Assembly: GCA_007375735.1 (NCBI GenBank) | Contig: VMEW01000002.1 | Location: 1-64,000 of the forward strand | From: Candidatus Peregrinibacteria bacterium Greene0416_19 | GTDB taxonomy: Bacteria; Patescibacteriota; Gracilibacteria; Peribacterales; Peribacteraceae | DNA: 64,000 nucleotides | Direction of reading: 5' to 3' | Part shown: one piece after another, positions 20,038 through 28,740 of the stretch | Layout of the letters: every line of letters starts with the position of its first letter | How positions within the stretch are numbered: the first letter of the stretch is position 1 | Made by a program: the position numbers and the translations under genes | The notes under the pieces: generated by a model | Databases searched by the model: none | What the model was told of the DNA's origin: nothing | The model's input: only the letters and a program-made list of their open reading frames with translations

Positions 20038-21333
20038 ATGCGTGCATCCTTCCTAGCAGCGATCAATCAAATCTGTTCCGAAAAGAACGTCTCCGCGGAA
20101 CAGGTCATCGAAGCCGTGAAGCAGGCGATCGCCACCGCGTACCGCAAGGATTACGGCAACAAGGAGCAGGAAATCCGCGTGGACTTCGAGGAGGGGAAAG
20201 ACATGCCGACGATCCTCCTCGTGAAGGAGGTGGTGGAGGAGGTGGAGAATGATAACTTCGAGATCAGCCTGGCCGACGCCCGCAAGGTGAAGCCGGATGC
20301 GGAGGTGGCTGATGAGATTGCGATCGACGTGACCCCGCTCGAGTACGGCCGCATTGCCACGCAGGCAGCCAAACAGGTCATCCTCCAGAAACTGCAGGAG
20401 GCGGAGAAGCAGAGCCTGTACGAGATGTTCAAGGATCGGGAAGAGGAACTGCTCACCGCGACCGTGACGAAGGTGGACCCCAACTGGGTCACGCTCGAGA
20501 TCGAGGGGATGACGGTGTCACTCCCCTGGCGCGAGCAGATCCCCGGCGAGCACTACTACACCGGCAAGCGCATCCGCGTGTACCTGGATACCGTCGAGCT
20601 GACCGGCAAGGGGCCGCAGTTGAAGATTTCCCGTACGCACCCTAATTTGGTGAAAAAATTACTCGAACTCGAGATACCTGAGGTGCGTAACGGGGACGTC
20701 GAGACCAAAGCGATCGCCCGGGATGCCGGGTTCCGCAGCAAGGTGGCCGTCAAGAGCAACGACCCGCGCATCGACCCGATCGGCGCCTGCGTGGGGCAGA
20801 AGGGCGTGCGCATCCAGGCCGTGATGGAGGAGATCAACGGCGAGCGGGTGGACATGATCGAGTGGAGCGAAGACCCGATCAAATTGATTTCGCTCGCGCT
20901 CCAGCCCGCCGCCATCTCTGCCGTCATCATCGTGAACGCGGGCGAGTACTTCGACGACCAGGGCCGCCGGGTCAAGAAGCGCGCCGCCGTGTTCGTGGAA
21001 GAAGCTCAGCGCCCCATGGCCATCGGCAAGAAAGGCCAGAACATCCGCCTGGCCACCGAGCTCACCGGCTACGAACTGGACATGTACAACTACGAGGAAC
21101 TCCCGGCATTCAAAGCGAAATTGGCGGAATTGCGCGGCGAGGGACCGGCACCCGTCATGGAAACGACCGATGCGTCTGCGGCCGCGACGTCCGATGCCGG
21201 CAGCGGAGGTTCGGAAACCTCCGCCAGCCCCACCGAGGCAACGATCGAGCCATCGACCGAACCCGGCGTCCCCGACGCCATCACGCCGGATGAGGGGCAA
21301 CCGGCGGTGGGGGAAGGGGCGCGGGCGGCGTAA
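20038..21333 (+). CDS. nusA: Transcription factor NusA
   Basis: A 431-residue NusA. The N-terminal polymerase-binding domain (AAINQICSEKNVSAEQVIEA) is followed by an S1 domain (residues ~135-200), then two KH domains (DPIGACVGQKGVRIQAVMEE near 255 and RPMAIGKKGQNIRLATELTG near 325). The last ~60 residues are acidic, Ser/Ala/Glu-rich and without domain. NusA controls pausing, termination and antitermination. The ATG begins MRASFLAAINQI; CATTCT lies ten bases upstream. The neighbours are not the usual rimP or infB. Confidence 0.95.
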   Translation: MRASFLAAINQICSEKNVSAEQVIEAVKQAIATAYRKDYGNKEQEIRVDFEEGKDMPTILLVKEVVEEVENDNFEISLADARKVKPDAEVADEIAIDVTPLEYGRIATQAAKQVILQKLQEAEKQSLYEMFKDREEELLTATVTKVDPNWVTLEIEGMTVSLPWREQIPGEHYYTGKRIRVYLDTVELTGKGPQLKISRTHPNLVKKLLELEIPEVRNGDVETKAIARDAGFRSKVAVKSNDPRIDPIGACVGQKGVRIQAVMEEINGERVDMIEWSEDPIKLISLALQPAAISAVIIVNAGEYFDDQGRRVKKRAAVFVEEAQRPMAIGKKGQNIRLATELTGYELDMYNYEELPAFKAKLAELRGEGPAPVMETTDASAAATSDAGSGGSETSASPTEATIEPSTEPGVPDAITPDEGQPAVGEGARAA

Positions 21334-21338
21334 ATCAA

Positions 21339-21428
21339 CCACCGCACCCCGGAGGGGTGCTGTTGGGATTACCATTGCTGGTTCTCGTGACGATTCTACC
21401 CCAGCAGCACGGCTCCGCCGTGCGGTGG
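21339..21428. repeat. Palindromic repeat pair after nusA
   Basis: CCACCGCACCCC-GGAGGGGTGCTG (21339-21362) and CAGCAGCACGGCTCCGCCGTGCGGTGG (two parts, 21402-21428) form an outer inverted repeat, each half also a hairpin. The GCACGGC-TCC-GCCGTGC unit recurs upstream of recR at 50514-50588. It starts just after the nusA stop and could terminate transcription. Confidence 0.65.
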
Positions 21429-21486
21429 AAATAGAAAAATCAGGGGCGAGAACGCCTCGCCCCGTGTGCTCCCCATTACGAATGCA

Positions 21487-21762
21487 TTAGACCACGAGAC
21501 ACTCCGTGATCATCATCGAAAACCTGAGTGTCTGGTCGATTTTCCTGAGCGACGTCACTTCTGCCAGTACGCCTTCGACACGATTCATCAGAGCCGCAAA
21601 CTCGCTGCGGTCTGACATGGTCAATCTGATGGCAAAGAGACGGGGCACGATCTCCGGGTTGCAGGACACCGTGCCTGCCGGCAGCCGCGCCTGCACGTCC
21701 TCAAGGACCTGCTTGATCATGTCGTCCGGGAGTTCGATGACCGACTGCATCAGAATTCTCAT
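21487..21762 (-). CDS. Hypothetical 91-residue protein
   Basis: A soluble protein (MRILMQSVIELPDDMIKQVL...) with an alternating helix-strand pattern suggesting a small alpha/beta fold; no family recognised. AAAGGAA lies about six bases before the ATG. This is the one Shine-Dalgarno-like site here that fits the ATTTCCTT tail of the 16S better than CCTCC. It has its own consensus promoter and a long structured leader upstream. Confidence 0.65.
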   Translation of the reverse strand: MRILMQSVIELPDDMIKQVLEDVQARLPAGTVSCNPEIVPRLFAIRLTMSDRSEFAALMNRVEGVLAEVTSLRKIDQTLRFSMMITECLVV

Positions 21763-21882
21763 GCTGGTTCCTTTCCGTATTGGATGGGGAGCGGACTGGC
21801 TCACGCCTGAGCCACTGCGCTCCTCAGCACTGATGGGAAGGACCAATGTCGATAAATTAACATTTTTGTTAATATTTGTCAA
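21763..21882 (-). promoter_or_regulatory. Promoter, operator-like repeat and structured leader
   Basis: On the minus strand: TTGACA (21877-21882), 17 bp, TAATTT (21854-21859). An inverted repeat TTAACA-TTTTT-TGTTAA overlaps the spacer and could bind a repressor. The leader folds into a strong two-part hairpin (GGAGCG 21788-21793 with CGCTCC 21818-21823; TGGCTCA 21797-21803 with TGAGCCA 21808-21814). Confidence 0.65.
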
Positions 21883-21929
21883 ATCCAACCAGAACCAGAA
21901 CGAGAACCCCTCCCCTACGCTATGGCTCG

Positions 21930-24311
21930 ATGAAGCTCCCCCCCCTCCCCCTCGTCATCCTCGACACCGAGACCACCGGCCTCGTGCCAAGAGTGCACAA
22001 GGTCATCGAGTACGCGGCGGTGCGGGTGGACGGAGGGAAGATCACCGATGAGTACGAGCAACTCTTCGCGCACGAGGAAGTGCCGCCGGTTGTGGAGGTG
22101 CTCACGCGCATCCGGACCGCAGACCTGGCAGGCAAGCCGTCGTTCGCCGATAAGAAAGAGGACATCCTGAGCCGCATCCCGGCGGACGCAGTCATCGTGG
22201 GACAGAATATCGGCTTCGATTTCGGGATGCTGAAGGGGGAGGGACTCGACCTGACCGATCACCCGTGGATCGACACCTCCATGCTCGCGTCGCTCGTATT
22301 CCCGGAGCTCGAGAGTTATTCGCTGGGGTACCTGAGCACCGTGCTGCAGCTCGATCACGAACCCAAGCACCGCGCCATGGGCGACGTGCGCGCCACGCTC
22401 TCGCTGCTCGGAAAGTGCTGGGAACGGTTATGCGCACTCCCCCAGAAACGCATCGATGCGGCGAAGGAGATCGCCGGTCGCGGCCCCGCCGGGTACAAGA
22501 TGCTCTTCGATGCATTGACGGCGACCACCGCGAAGCAGGATCCCTCGTGGCTGAAGCGGCAGAAGGAGAGCGGGAATGAATCGATAGTGAAGCCGTTTGC
22601 CCTGCCGCCATCCCAAGCGGGCAGTGTCGTTCTCATGGAAGAACCTCTCGATCCGCTGCATATGAATAAAGTGATCGCCGCCGCAATCAAGGATACAAAG
22701 ATGACGCACTGGGTGACGGTGAAGAACCTGGACGCGACGCTGCGCCGGCTCCCGTCCTCGCTCAAAGAGAACAAGGAACTGCGGATCCTCTATCCCCCGA
22801 TGCAGCTGCTCGATGAAGAATCGGCGAAGTCATTCGGACAATCGGCATCCTTCGCGACGCCCGACGAGGTGACGCTCGCCATCAAGCTGGCGTGGTACGC
22901 CCCGCGGACGCGGGGCGACTTCCCTCTCCACGGCGGGGAAGAGGCGGTGTGGAACGGCAAGATCGCCTGCACGGCGGAGAGCGCGACGTACGCGAATCAA
23001 TTCAACACTATTCCATCGGTCCTGCTCCTGGATCACCGCCAGCTCCTGAACTTCCTCATCGACCCCGACCACGCGGCGCACGGTGCCACGTCGGGCGCGA
23101 CCGACGGTGGCGGTGCGCTCATCGGTCAGACCTCGGTCATCATCGACGATGCGTCGATGCTGGAGGACACCGCCACCAAGGCCTACGGCTGGTACTGCGA
23201 CGTGGAGGCGCTCCGTGCCGGTGCGCAGGGGAACGATCTGCTGACCAGGCTCATCGACGTACTGCAGTTGCTCATTGAGAAGATCCGGCAATTTCAGGAC
23301 ATCCGGTACCTGACGCCGTCGGATCTGAAGACGCCGGAGGCACGAGGGTTGCGGGAGCAAATTGACACAGTCCTGCAGACGGAACTGACGCCGCAGGTAA
23401 AGTGGCATCTGGAATGCGCCCGGAAAATTTTCGATCCGGAAAATTTGTCGAACCGCATCGCGTACATCGAGCAGCGTCCGAACGGCAATCAGTCGCTGCA
23501 TTCGGTGCCGGAGCGGATCGGGAATCTGCTCAGTCAGACGCTGTACCACAAGCATCCCACGACGCTCCTTGTTCCAGCCGGCAGCAGCGATTTCATTCCC
23601 GAGGTCATCCCGCCGGCCGCCGGCGCGCAAAGCAAGTACGACCGCGGGCCAGAGGCGTTTCGCATCCCCATCACCTTCCACGAGAACGGCATGCCCCTGG
23701 AAGATTTGTTCACGAATCCGCCGTCTGGAAAAACGATCCTTTTGCTCCCCGGCAAGAGCAGCATCGAGGATCTGTACGTGAAGGAGGCCGTGCCATTGGA
23801 GGAAGCCGGCATCACCCTCATCTGCCAGGGCATGAGCGGCGGGCAGGGCCGCATGCAGGCCGAGTTCGTCGCCGCTCCGACGCCGGCCCTCTGGCTCATG
23901 ACGCCGTGGACCTTCGAGGGCATCGACCTGCCGCCGGAAACCGTCCATCACCTCTACATCAAAGCGCTGCCCTTCGATCACCCTCACCACCCCGTTGTCA
24001 GCCGCCGCTCCGCGCTGTACCGGGACGCCTTCGGAGGGTACTGCGTGCCGCGCGTGATGCTTCGCCTCTTCAGGCTCCTGCGGACATTCTGTCGCTTCAA
24101 GACGGACGGGGGCGACGTCCACATCCTCGACGAGCGCCTCTTCAGCAAGGCCTACGGGAAGCGCATTCGCCAGTACCTCGGACAGTTTGCGAGCGGTGTG
24201 GAAGACCGGAAGAATGAAGTGTCCGCAGTGAAGGCGACGCCGAAGACGGTGAAAAAGCCGGGTGCAAAGAAACTCGCGGACAGCGACGGAAAACAATTAT
24301 CCATATTCTAA
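21930..24311 (+). CDS. DnaQ-type 3'-5' exonuclease fused to a degenerate DinG-like helicase
   Basis: A 793-residue protein. Residues 8-165 form a DEDDh exonuclease: LDTETTGL (D12, E14), GQNIGFDFGM (D97), HRAMGDVRA (H147, D152). The rest is laid out like a DinG/XPD helicase: a SVLLLDHRQLLNFL block, VIIDDASMLED in place of the DEAH box, SGKTILLLPGKSS, then MTPWTFEGIDLPPETVHHLY and the final RVMLRLFRLLRTFCRF. I find no Walker A loop, and the DEAH residues are not kept, so unwinding is doubtful. The ATG at 21930 has TACGCT ending eight bases upstream. Confidence 0.8.
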   Translation: MKLPPLPLVILDTETTGLVPRVHKVIEYAAVRVDGGKITDEYEQLFAHEEVPPVVEVLTRIRTADLAGKPSFADKKEDILSRIPADAVIVGQNIGFDFGMLKGEGLDLTDHPWIDTSMLASLVFPELESYSLGYLSTVLQLDHEPKHRAMGDVRATLSLLGKCWERLCALPQKRIDAAKEIAGRGPAGYKMLFDALTATTAKQDPSWLKRQKESGNESIVKPFALPPSQAGSVVLMEEPLDPLHMNKVIAAAIKDTKMTHWVTVKNLDATLRRLPSSLKENKELRILYPPMQLLDEESAKSFGQSASFATPDEVTLAIKLAWYAPRTRGDFPLHGGEEAVWNGKIACTAESATYANQFNTIPSVLLLDHRQLLNFLIDPDHAAHGATSGATDGGGALIGQTSVIIDDASMLEDTATKAYGWYCDVEALRAGAQGNDLLTRLIDVLQLLIEKIRQFQDIRYLTPSDLKTPEARGLREQIDTVLQTELTPQVKWHLECARKIFDPENLSNRIAYIEQRPNGNQSLHSVPERIGNLLSQTLYHKHPTTLLVPAGSSDFIPEVIPPAAGAQSKYDRGPEAFRIPITFHENGMPLEDLFTNPPSGKTILLLPGKSSIEDLYVKEAVPLEEAGITLICQGMSGGQGRMQAEFVAAPTPALWLMTPWTFEGIDLPPETVHHLYIKALPFDHPHHPVVSRRSALYRDAFGGYCVPRVMLRLFRLLRTFCRFKTDGGDVHILDERLFSKAYGKRIRQYLGQFASGVEDRKNEVSAVKATPKTVKKPGAKKLADSDGKQLSIF

Positions 24312-24364
24312 AGATTCCTCGCGCCGGCCGTAGCCGACGCGAGGGGGTTTGCAGTTCGCCCACC

Positions 24365-24517
24365 CTACGCGAGGTAGGGGGGCTCGAGGGGCCTCCTCGG
24401 AGGAAGGGGCAGGGGCCTCTTCGACTCAGGGATTTTCCCCATGAGCCAGATGACACCAAAAACGAAAAACAAGGCGATCACCCCGCCCAGCGAGGAAGGC
24501 GCTCCGTCAAGGAACAT
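24365..24517 (-). CDS. Small single-helix membrane protein (50 aa)
   Basis: MFLDGAPSSLGGVIALFFVF leads into one transmembrane helix, and the tail is Pro/Arg-rich. No family recognised. AAAGGAGG sits six to seven bases before the ATG, and a GGCC-GAAA-GGCC hairpin precedes it in the leader. A foldback (CCTCGCG/CGCGAGG, about 24313-24341) follows the stop region and may end both this transcript and the convergent exonuclease gene. Confidence 0.65.
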   Translation of the reverse strand: MFLDGAPSSLGGVIALFFVFGVIWLMGKIPESKRPLPLPPRRPLEPPYLA

Positions 24518-24610
24518 CCTGCCTCCTTTCTGGCCTTTCGGCCGGCAAGAGAAAAGAACTGCAAACCTTTTCAATGCCCTTTCAGAGGGTGTCTGAGTAT
24601 CACAAAGTAG

Positions 24611-24635
24611 AGGGCGAGCATTGAGCTCGCCCCCG
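24611..24635 (-). terminator. Hairpin after the 53-residue gene
   Basis: GGGCGAGC-TCAAT-GCTCGCCC, a perfect 8-bp stem downstream of the small gene at 24660-24821. The following bases are only moderately T-rich, so terminator activity is likely but not certain. Confidence 0.55.
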
Positions 24636-24659
24636 ATAAGGGAAGAGTGGCGCCGGCTT

Positions 24660-24821
24660 TCAGCGGACGAAGATTGCCGCGTAGAAAACGACAGGCAGAC
24701 CTCCGTACGCCATGATCATGGCCGGGACACGCACCCAAGGGTACCGGTACGAATACCTGCTCCCGATGAGGAGCCCGATACCCGAGAGCGCAACGCCGCA
24801 GAGCCCAACAAACAGGTTCAT
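24660..24821 (-). CDS. Small two-helix membrane protein (53 aa)
   Basis: MNLFVGLCGVALSGIGLLIG, a short basic loop with RYSYRYPWVR, then a second helix MIMAYGGLPVVFYAAIFV. No family recognised. GGGAGG stands about seven bases before the ATG. The leader contains a CAGCC...GGCTG hairpin, and a TTGACA element lies near 24930-24935 with A/T-rich -10 candidates. It belongs to the class of short genes with leaders and Shine-Dalgarno sites. Confidence 0.65.
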   Translation of the reverse strand: MNLFVGLCGVALSGIGLLIGSRYSYRYPWVRVPAMIMAYGGLPVVFYAAIFVR

Positions 24822-24961
24822 AACTGCCTCCCTTTTTGCTGTCTCAGCCTCCGCAAGAACACGCTCCTGCGGCTGATAATGGCAAAGAACAGCTCGCTGC
24901 AAAATATACATTTTTGCAAGAATGTCAAGGGTCTAAGACACGCAATAGCCGAATTCTTCAT

Positions 24962-26356
24962 TTAATCAGCCCCCTTCCGTCCAAAAACCGTAAACAGCGT
25001 CCGCCACAGTATCCACAAATCCATCAGAATCGACCATTCCTCGATGTACTGCAGATCCAGCCGCATCTCCTCCTTGAAGTTCAGATCCGACCGGCCGGAG
25101 ATCTGCGCGAGGCCGGTGATGCCCGGCTTGACGGCGAAGACGCGGCGCTGCTCCGCTGAATACCGCTCCACCTCGGACGGCAGGTGCGGGCGTGGGCCGA
25201 CGAGCGACATCTGGCCGGCGAGGACGTTCCACAGCTGCGGGAGTTCGTCGAGCGAGAAGCGGCGGAGGACGCGGCCGACCGTGGTGACACGCGGATCGTT
25301 GCGGATTTTGAAGAGCGGGCCGTCGCGCCGGTGGTTGAGTTCCTGGAGCTGTACCCGGGTAGCATCGGCATTCTGGATCATCGAGCGGAACTTGAGAACG
25401 CCGATCCGCCGCCGACCGTGCTGACCGACGCGCGTGGACAGGTAGAGGATCGGGAACCCGCCGGTGACGACGATCACGAGCGCGATGAGGAAAAGGAGCG
25501 GGCTCAGGAGGATGAGGAGGAGCGCGCTGACGACGATGTCGAAGAGACGCTTCATCACCCTGCCCCAGCCGTCGAGCGGCGTGGGACGGAAGCGGATGAG
25601 CGGCATCAGGCCCAGCTTTTCCACCAGCAGCTGATGGGGCACATCCGCCAGCACCGGCGGCAGGAATCCGTAGTCCAGGTGGTGGCTGCGGCAGTACTCG
25701 ATGAGCGAGATGGTCTCGGCGCTGTCGGGGTTGGGATCGGTCTGCAGCACCAGGTCGATCGACCTCTGGAAGGCGAGCCGCCGCAGGCTTTCCAGATTTT
25801 GCAGGTGCCCGAGGTACGCGTAGTGCTCGTCCCCCTGGAGCGTGTCCTTGGCGTACTGCACGATGGGATGCGACCCCACCGACACCACGAACATCCGGCC
25901 GATCCCCTCCCGCAGGAACGACCGCTGCAGCAGGATGAGCGACGCGCGGACGGCGGTGAGGAAGAGCGCCATGAAGAACACGGCGTGCAGCAGCAGGATG
26001 CGGGAGAAGAAGAGCTCCCGCCGGACCAGGAAGTACCAGGCAATGAGCAACGCCAGCCAGAGAGTGACTGCGATGAGCACGCTCCCCACCTCCCGCCAGG
26101 CGCTCACCGTGGCGCGCAGCGAGTAGAGCCGGAGCGCGGATGCCAGTAGGAAGAACACCGCCATGCCCGGCACCACGATGGCCGACAGGTAGTAACGCAG
26201 GTCCGGCAGCGTGTGTGATGTGTCCAGGAACTGCCGTCCGGGAATCAGGTCGGCGTTCATTTGCCGCAGCCGGTAGGCGAGCAGCAGGGCCGCTGCAACA
26301 GCCAGCGCATCGAGCGGGATGCGGATCATGCCGAAGATCGCCTCGGATTTCTTCAC
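24962..26356 (-). CDS. Polyprenyl-phosphate sugar-1-phosphate transferase (WbaP/WcaJ type)
   Basis: A 464-residue membrane enzyme. About five N-terminal helices are followed by a CoA-binding-like soluble domain (VVSVGSHPIVQYAKDTLQGD). The catalytic C-terminal third has MKRLFDIVVSALLLILLSPL, the RVGQHGRRRIGVLKFRSM block, and RRFSLDELPQLWNVLAGQMS then LVGPRPHLPSEVERY. It transfers a sugar-phosphate to a lipid carrier, the first step of exopolysaccharide or glycan synthesis. The GTG at 26356 has TAAACT ending exactly six bases upstream. The flippase at 61.8 kb and the glycosyltransferase at 17.4 kb may serve the same pathway. Confidence 0.9.
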   Translation of the reverse strand: MKKSEAIFGMIRIPLDALAVAAALLLAYRLRQMNADLIPGRQFLDTSHTLPDLRYYLSAIVVPGMAVFFLLASALRLYSLRATVSAWREVGSVLIAVTLWLALLIAWYFLVRRELFFSRILLLHAVFFMALFLTAVRASLILLQRSFLREGIGRMFVVSVGSHPIVQYAKDTLQGDEHYAYLGHLQNLESLRRLAFQRSIDLVLQTDPNPDSAETISLIEYCRSHHLDYGFLPPVLADVPHQLLVEKLGLMPLIRFRPTPLDGWGRVMKRLFDIVVSALLLILLSPLLFLIALVIVVTGGFPILYLSTRVGQHGRRRIGVLKFRSMIQNADATRVQLQELNHRRDGPLFKIRNDPRVTTVGRVLRRFSLDELPQLWNVLAGQMSLVGPRPHLPSEVERYSAEQRRVFAVKPGITGLAQISGRSDLNFKEEMRLDLQYIEEWSILMDLWILWRTLFTVFGRKGAD

Positions 26357-26445
26357 TGCCTCAGTTTACCCTGAGTGACGTGGATCGGAAGAACCGAATA
26401 ACTGCTTCTCTGGTCCCGTTCTTCCGATCCCCGTTATCCCGTGAC

Positions 26446-26850
26446 TCAGAAGTTCTTCTTCGCATCCATCGACAGCGCCCCCGCTCCCTGCATCGCCAGG
26501 ATCACACAACCGGCGAGGATCACGAGATCGAATTCCCATCCCGCCCCCGCCTGGCCGGCGAATCCGACGTTCATGATCATCATCTTCGTGTAGATGGCGC
26601 CCAGCATCACAACAGCCAGGACGGCGGCGGCCTCCCGCGTGAACAGACCCAGGAGAACGGCAAGGCCTGCCAGCGGCTCGACGACGGACAGCATCTTGAA
26701 AAGCGTGACCATGGACAGCGACATGCCCTCCGGGGCATCGGTCCACAGTCCCCACTTCTGGGAGCCGTGGTAGAGGAAGATGGCCGCGACGACGACGCGG
26801 AGGAACAGGAGACCCCAGTCGTTGTACCGGCTCAGTTTCGACAGGCTCAT
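26446..26850 (-). CDS. DoxX-family membrane protein
   Basis: A 134-residue protein with four hydrophobic segments and DoxX features: WGLLFLRVVVAAIFLYHGSQ followed by KWG, then LVVEPLAGLAVLLGLFTREA-like spacing and a closing helix DLVILAGCVILAMQGAGALS. DoxX proteins are small integral membrane proteins, some linked to quinol oxidation or oxidative stress. The ATG at 26850 is chosen for its fit to the family start; TATACT lies about 27 bases upstream. It is divergent from the endonuclease V gene. Confidence 0.85.
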   Translation of the reverse strand: MSLSKLSRYNDWGLLFLRVVVAAIFLYHGSQKWGLWTDAPEGMSLSMVTLFKMLSVVEPLAGLAVLLGLFTREAAAVLAVVMLGAIYTKMMIMNVGFAGQAGAGWEFDLVILAGCVILAMQGAGALSMDAKKNF

Positions 26851-26985
26851 AGGTGAACATTGGAAATGATGAAACCAAGTATAGCAGATGCCGCCAGGAA
26901 CCGGCTTGCATGATGGGAAGCGGCGCTGCGCCGATATCGATCTTGCTGCACGAAACCGACGGTGGCGTTTATAATGAGCAACCGT

Positions 26986-27714
26986 ATGAGTGCCATGCGT
27001 GTCCGCACGCTCCACCCTTGGGACCTCCCGCTCGCCGAGGCCGGCCGGCTGCAGGAGCGGCTCGCCCTCTCCGTCCAGGAAGAAACCTTCGATCCGGCGG
27101 GTGCCCGCTACATCGCGGGACTGGATGTGTCATCGGACAAGGAGAACCCCATCCTGACGGCGGGAGTGATCGTGTGGGACCGCATCACGGAGGAGATCGT
27201 GGATGCATCCTCCGTACAGGGAACGGCTCCCTTCCCCTACGTCCCCGGCTTCCTCTCTTTCCGCGAAGCACCAGTCCTGCTCGAGGCACTGCGGGCGCTC
27301 CGGATCGAACCGGACATTCTCCTCGTCGACGGCCATGGCCGCGCCCACCCGCGGCGGCTCGGCATCGCGAGCCACATCGGCCTGTGCGTGGATGTCCCGA
27401 CCGTTGGGATTGCGAAGAGCATCCTGTGCGGCAAGGGGACAGAGCCGGCTGACAGAGCCGATGCATGGACAACACTCATCGATGATACGGAGGAGGTCGG
27501 CCGCATCGTCCGGACGCGCAAGGGCGTGACACCGGTGATCGTCTCCGTCGGCAACCGCATCACGCTCGACGGCGCCGTGACCCTCACCCTCGCCTGCTGC
27601 CGGGGTTACCGCCTCCCCGAACCGACCCGGCTGGCGCACCAGCACGTGAACCTGGCGCGGACGACAGGGAAAGGACTGGTGCCGGCGGGGGTGGAGCAGA
27701 TGCAGTTGTTGTGA
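26986..27714 (+). CDS. nfi: Endonuclease V (deoxyinosine repair)
   Basis: A 242-residue endonuclease V. Signature blocks are YIAGLDVSSDKENPILTAGV (first catalytic Asp), FPYVPGFLSFREAPVLLEAL, LLVDGHGRAHPRRLGIASHI (second Asp) and VPTVGIAKSILCG. The enzyme nicks DNA near deoxyinosine left by adenine deamination. TATAAT at 26970-26975 ends ten bases before the ATG at 26986; an ATG at 26974 overlaps the -10 and is unlikely to be used. Confidence 0.95.
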   Translation: MSAMRVRTLHPWDLPLAEAGRLQERLALSVQEETFDPAGARYIAGLDVSSDKENPILTAGVIVWDRITEEIVDASSVQGTAPFPYVPGFLSFREAPVLLEALRALRIEPDILLVDGHGRAHPRRLGIASHIGLCVDVPTVGIAKSILCGKGTEPADRADAWTTLIDDTEEVGRIVRTRKGVTPVIVSVGNRITLDGAVTLTLACCRGYRLPEPTRLAHQHVNLARTTGKGLVPAGVEQMQLL

Positions 27715-27753
27715 CAACTTGTGCTCCGTGCACGATGCACATATCATCCCGCC

Positions 27754-27993
27754 ATGCCCAAGGAGCAGCTGATTGTGTCGGCCATCCTGTGCGGGGAGGA
27801 AACCGTCGATCGCACTGCCCTAGAGGAGCAGCTTCGTGAGGCGATCGATAGAATCGCGGCCGAATTCCATCTGACGCTGCGAAATGGAATTGTATGTGTG
27901 GAAGACGATCTTCTGGGCATTGCCGTCAGTCCTCCAGCTGACGACGAAGACGAAATCCCTTTTGGGCCGAGTCCGATGACCGAACCGGATTGA
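27754..27993 (+). CDS. Hypothetical acidic 79-residue protein
   Basis: A soluble protein (MPKEQLIVSAILCGEETVDR...) with a helical middle and a very acidic end (PPADDEDEIPFGPSPMTEPD). No family recognised. TATCAT at 27742-27747 ends exactly six bases before the ATG, a good example of the leaderless layout. It is 39 nt after the endonuclease V stop, but the promoter suggests independent transcription. Confidence 0.65.
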   Translation: MPKEQLIVSAILCGEETVDRTALEEQLREAIDRIAAEFHLTLRNGIVCVEDDLLGIAVSPPADDEDEIPFGPSPMTEPD

Positions 27994-28049
27994 GGAGAGC
28001 CAGATGTATTTGATAACCGCACCACGTAAGCCGCATCGCGGCTTTTATG

Positions 28050-28124
28050 TGGAGCCGCCGGGGAGAATTGAACTCCCGACCCACGCATTACAAGTGCGTT
28101 GCTCTTCCGCTGAGCTACGGCGGC
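28050..28124 (-). tRNA. tRNA-Thr (anticodon TGT)
   Basis: On the minus strand the sequence folds as a cloverleaf: acceptor GCCGCCG with CGGCGGC, a D-arm beginning TAGCTCAGCGG, anticodon stem ACGCA/TGCGT around CTTGTAA (anticodon TGT), and a T-arm with GTTCAATTC. The 3' TCCA is encoded. The TGT anticodon reads ACA and other ACN threonine codons. It lies head to head with the RNase P RNA gene. Confidence 0.95.
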
Positions 28125-28177
28125 CCACTAACAATAAAATACAGCATTTTCCTTGTTCCGGCTCTCGCAAAAGAAGA

Positions 28178-28622
28178 TAATGGTCATCCTGCTCTTTGAT
28201 GATCGCCCTGCAGTGACGCGCAAGTGTCTACTGCGGGGAGGAACGTCCGGGCACCAAAAGGATGTAACACTCACGTGAGTGCATCCCCGGAACGCCTAGT
28301 GGATAACGTCCACCTGCCCCGCAGCAATGCGGGGTACGGACCAGTGCCACAGAGACGAGCCCTGCAGTAGACGCTCCGCGTCACTGCAGGGCATGTGAAA
28401 CGTCCCCGCTTCAGCGGGGTTGGCCCGAGGGAATCCCGGGTATCACGGCAAACTCTAGGTGGTGCAAGGAGGATTTGGGTCGTCGGAATACAGAGTGGTT
28501 CCGCTCTGCCGATGTCCCCTCCGCTTGATCCGGCTGGTAACAGCCGCGACAGAGAGATGATCATCTCGGCGTAGCCCGCAAGGGCGAAGCCGGACAGAAC
28601 CCGGCGTATGGAGAGCAGGACG
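28178..28622 (+). ncRNA. rnpB: RNase P RNA, type A
   Basis: Contains GAGGAACGTCCGGGC near 28237 (consensus GAGGAAAGTCCGGGC), a CACAGAGACGAG block near 28348, GGCAAACTC near 28448 and the closing GACAGAACCCGGCGTATGG near 28595. The P1 helix pairs TCCTGCTCT (28178-28186) with AGAGCAGGA (28613-28621), which sets the ends. At about 445 nt it is somewhat long; the P3-like (28205-28236) and P12-like (28357-28393) hairpins are extended. It makes mature tRNA 5' ends. Confidence 0.95.
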
Positions 28623-28627
28623 AAGAA

Positions 28628-28647
28628 GAGGCAGGTGCCTCTTTTTC
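28628..28647 (+). terminator. Terminator of rnpB
   Basis: AGAGGCA-GG-TGCCTCT (28628-28643) followed by TTTTT, five bases after the RNase P RNA end. Confidence 0.9.
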
Positions 28648-28740
28648 ATATGCTGACGACATCCGCACGCCAGGCTCCAACGATGAATCATTCCAAGGCT
28701 CAGGCCGCTTCTTCCACCAAAAGGCTGGTACGATAGTGAC

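Noticed and set aside
22899..22917. GCCCCGC-GGA-CGCGGGGC inside the exonuclease gene as another inserted palindrome
   Set aside because: Only a 7-bp stem, and no second copy was found in the window; it could easily be chance in G/C-rich coding sequence.
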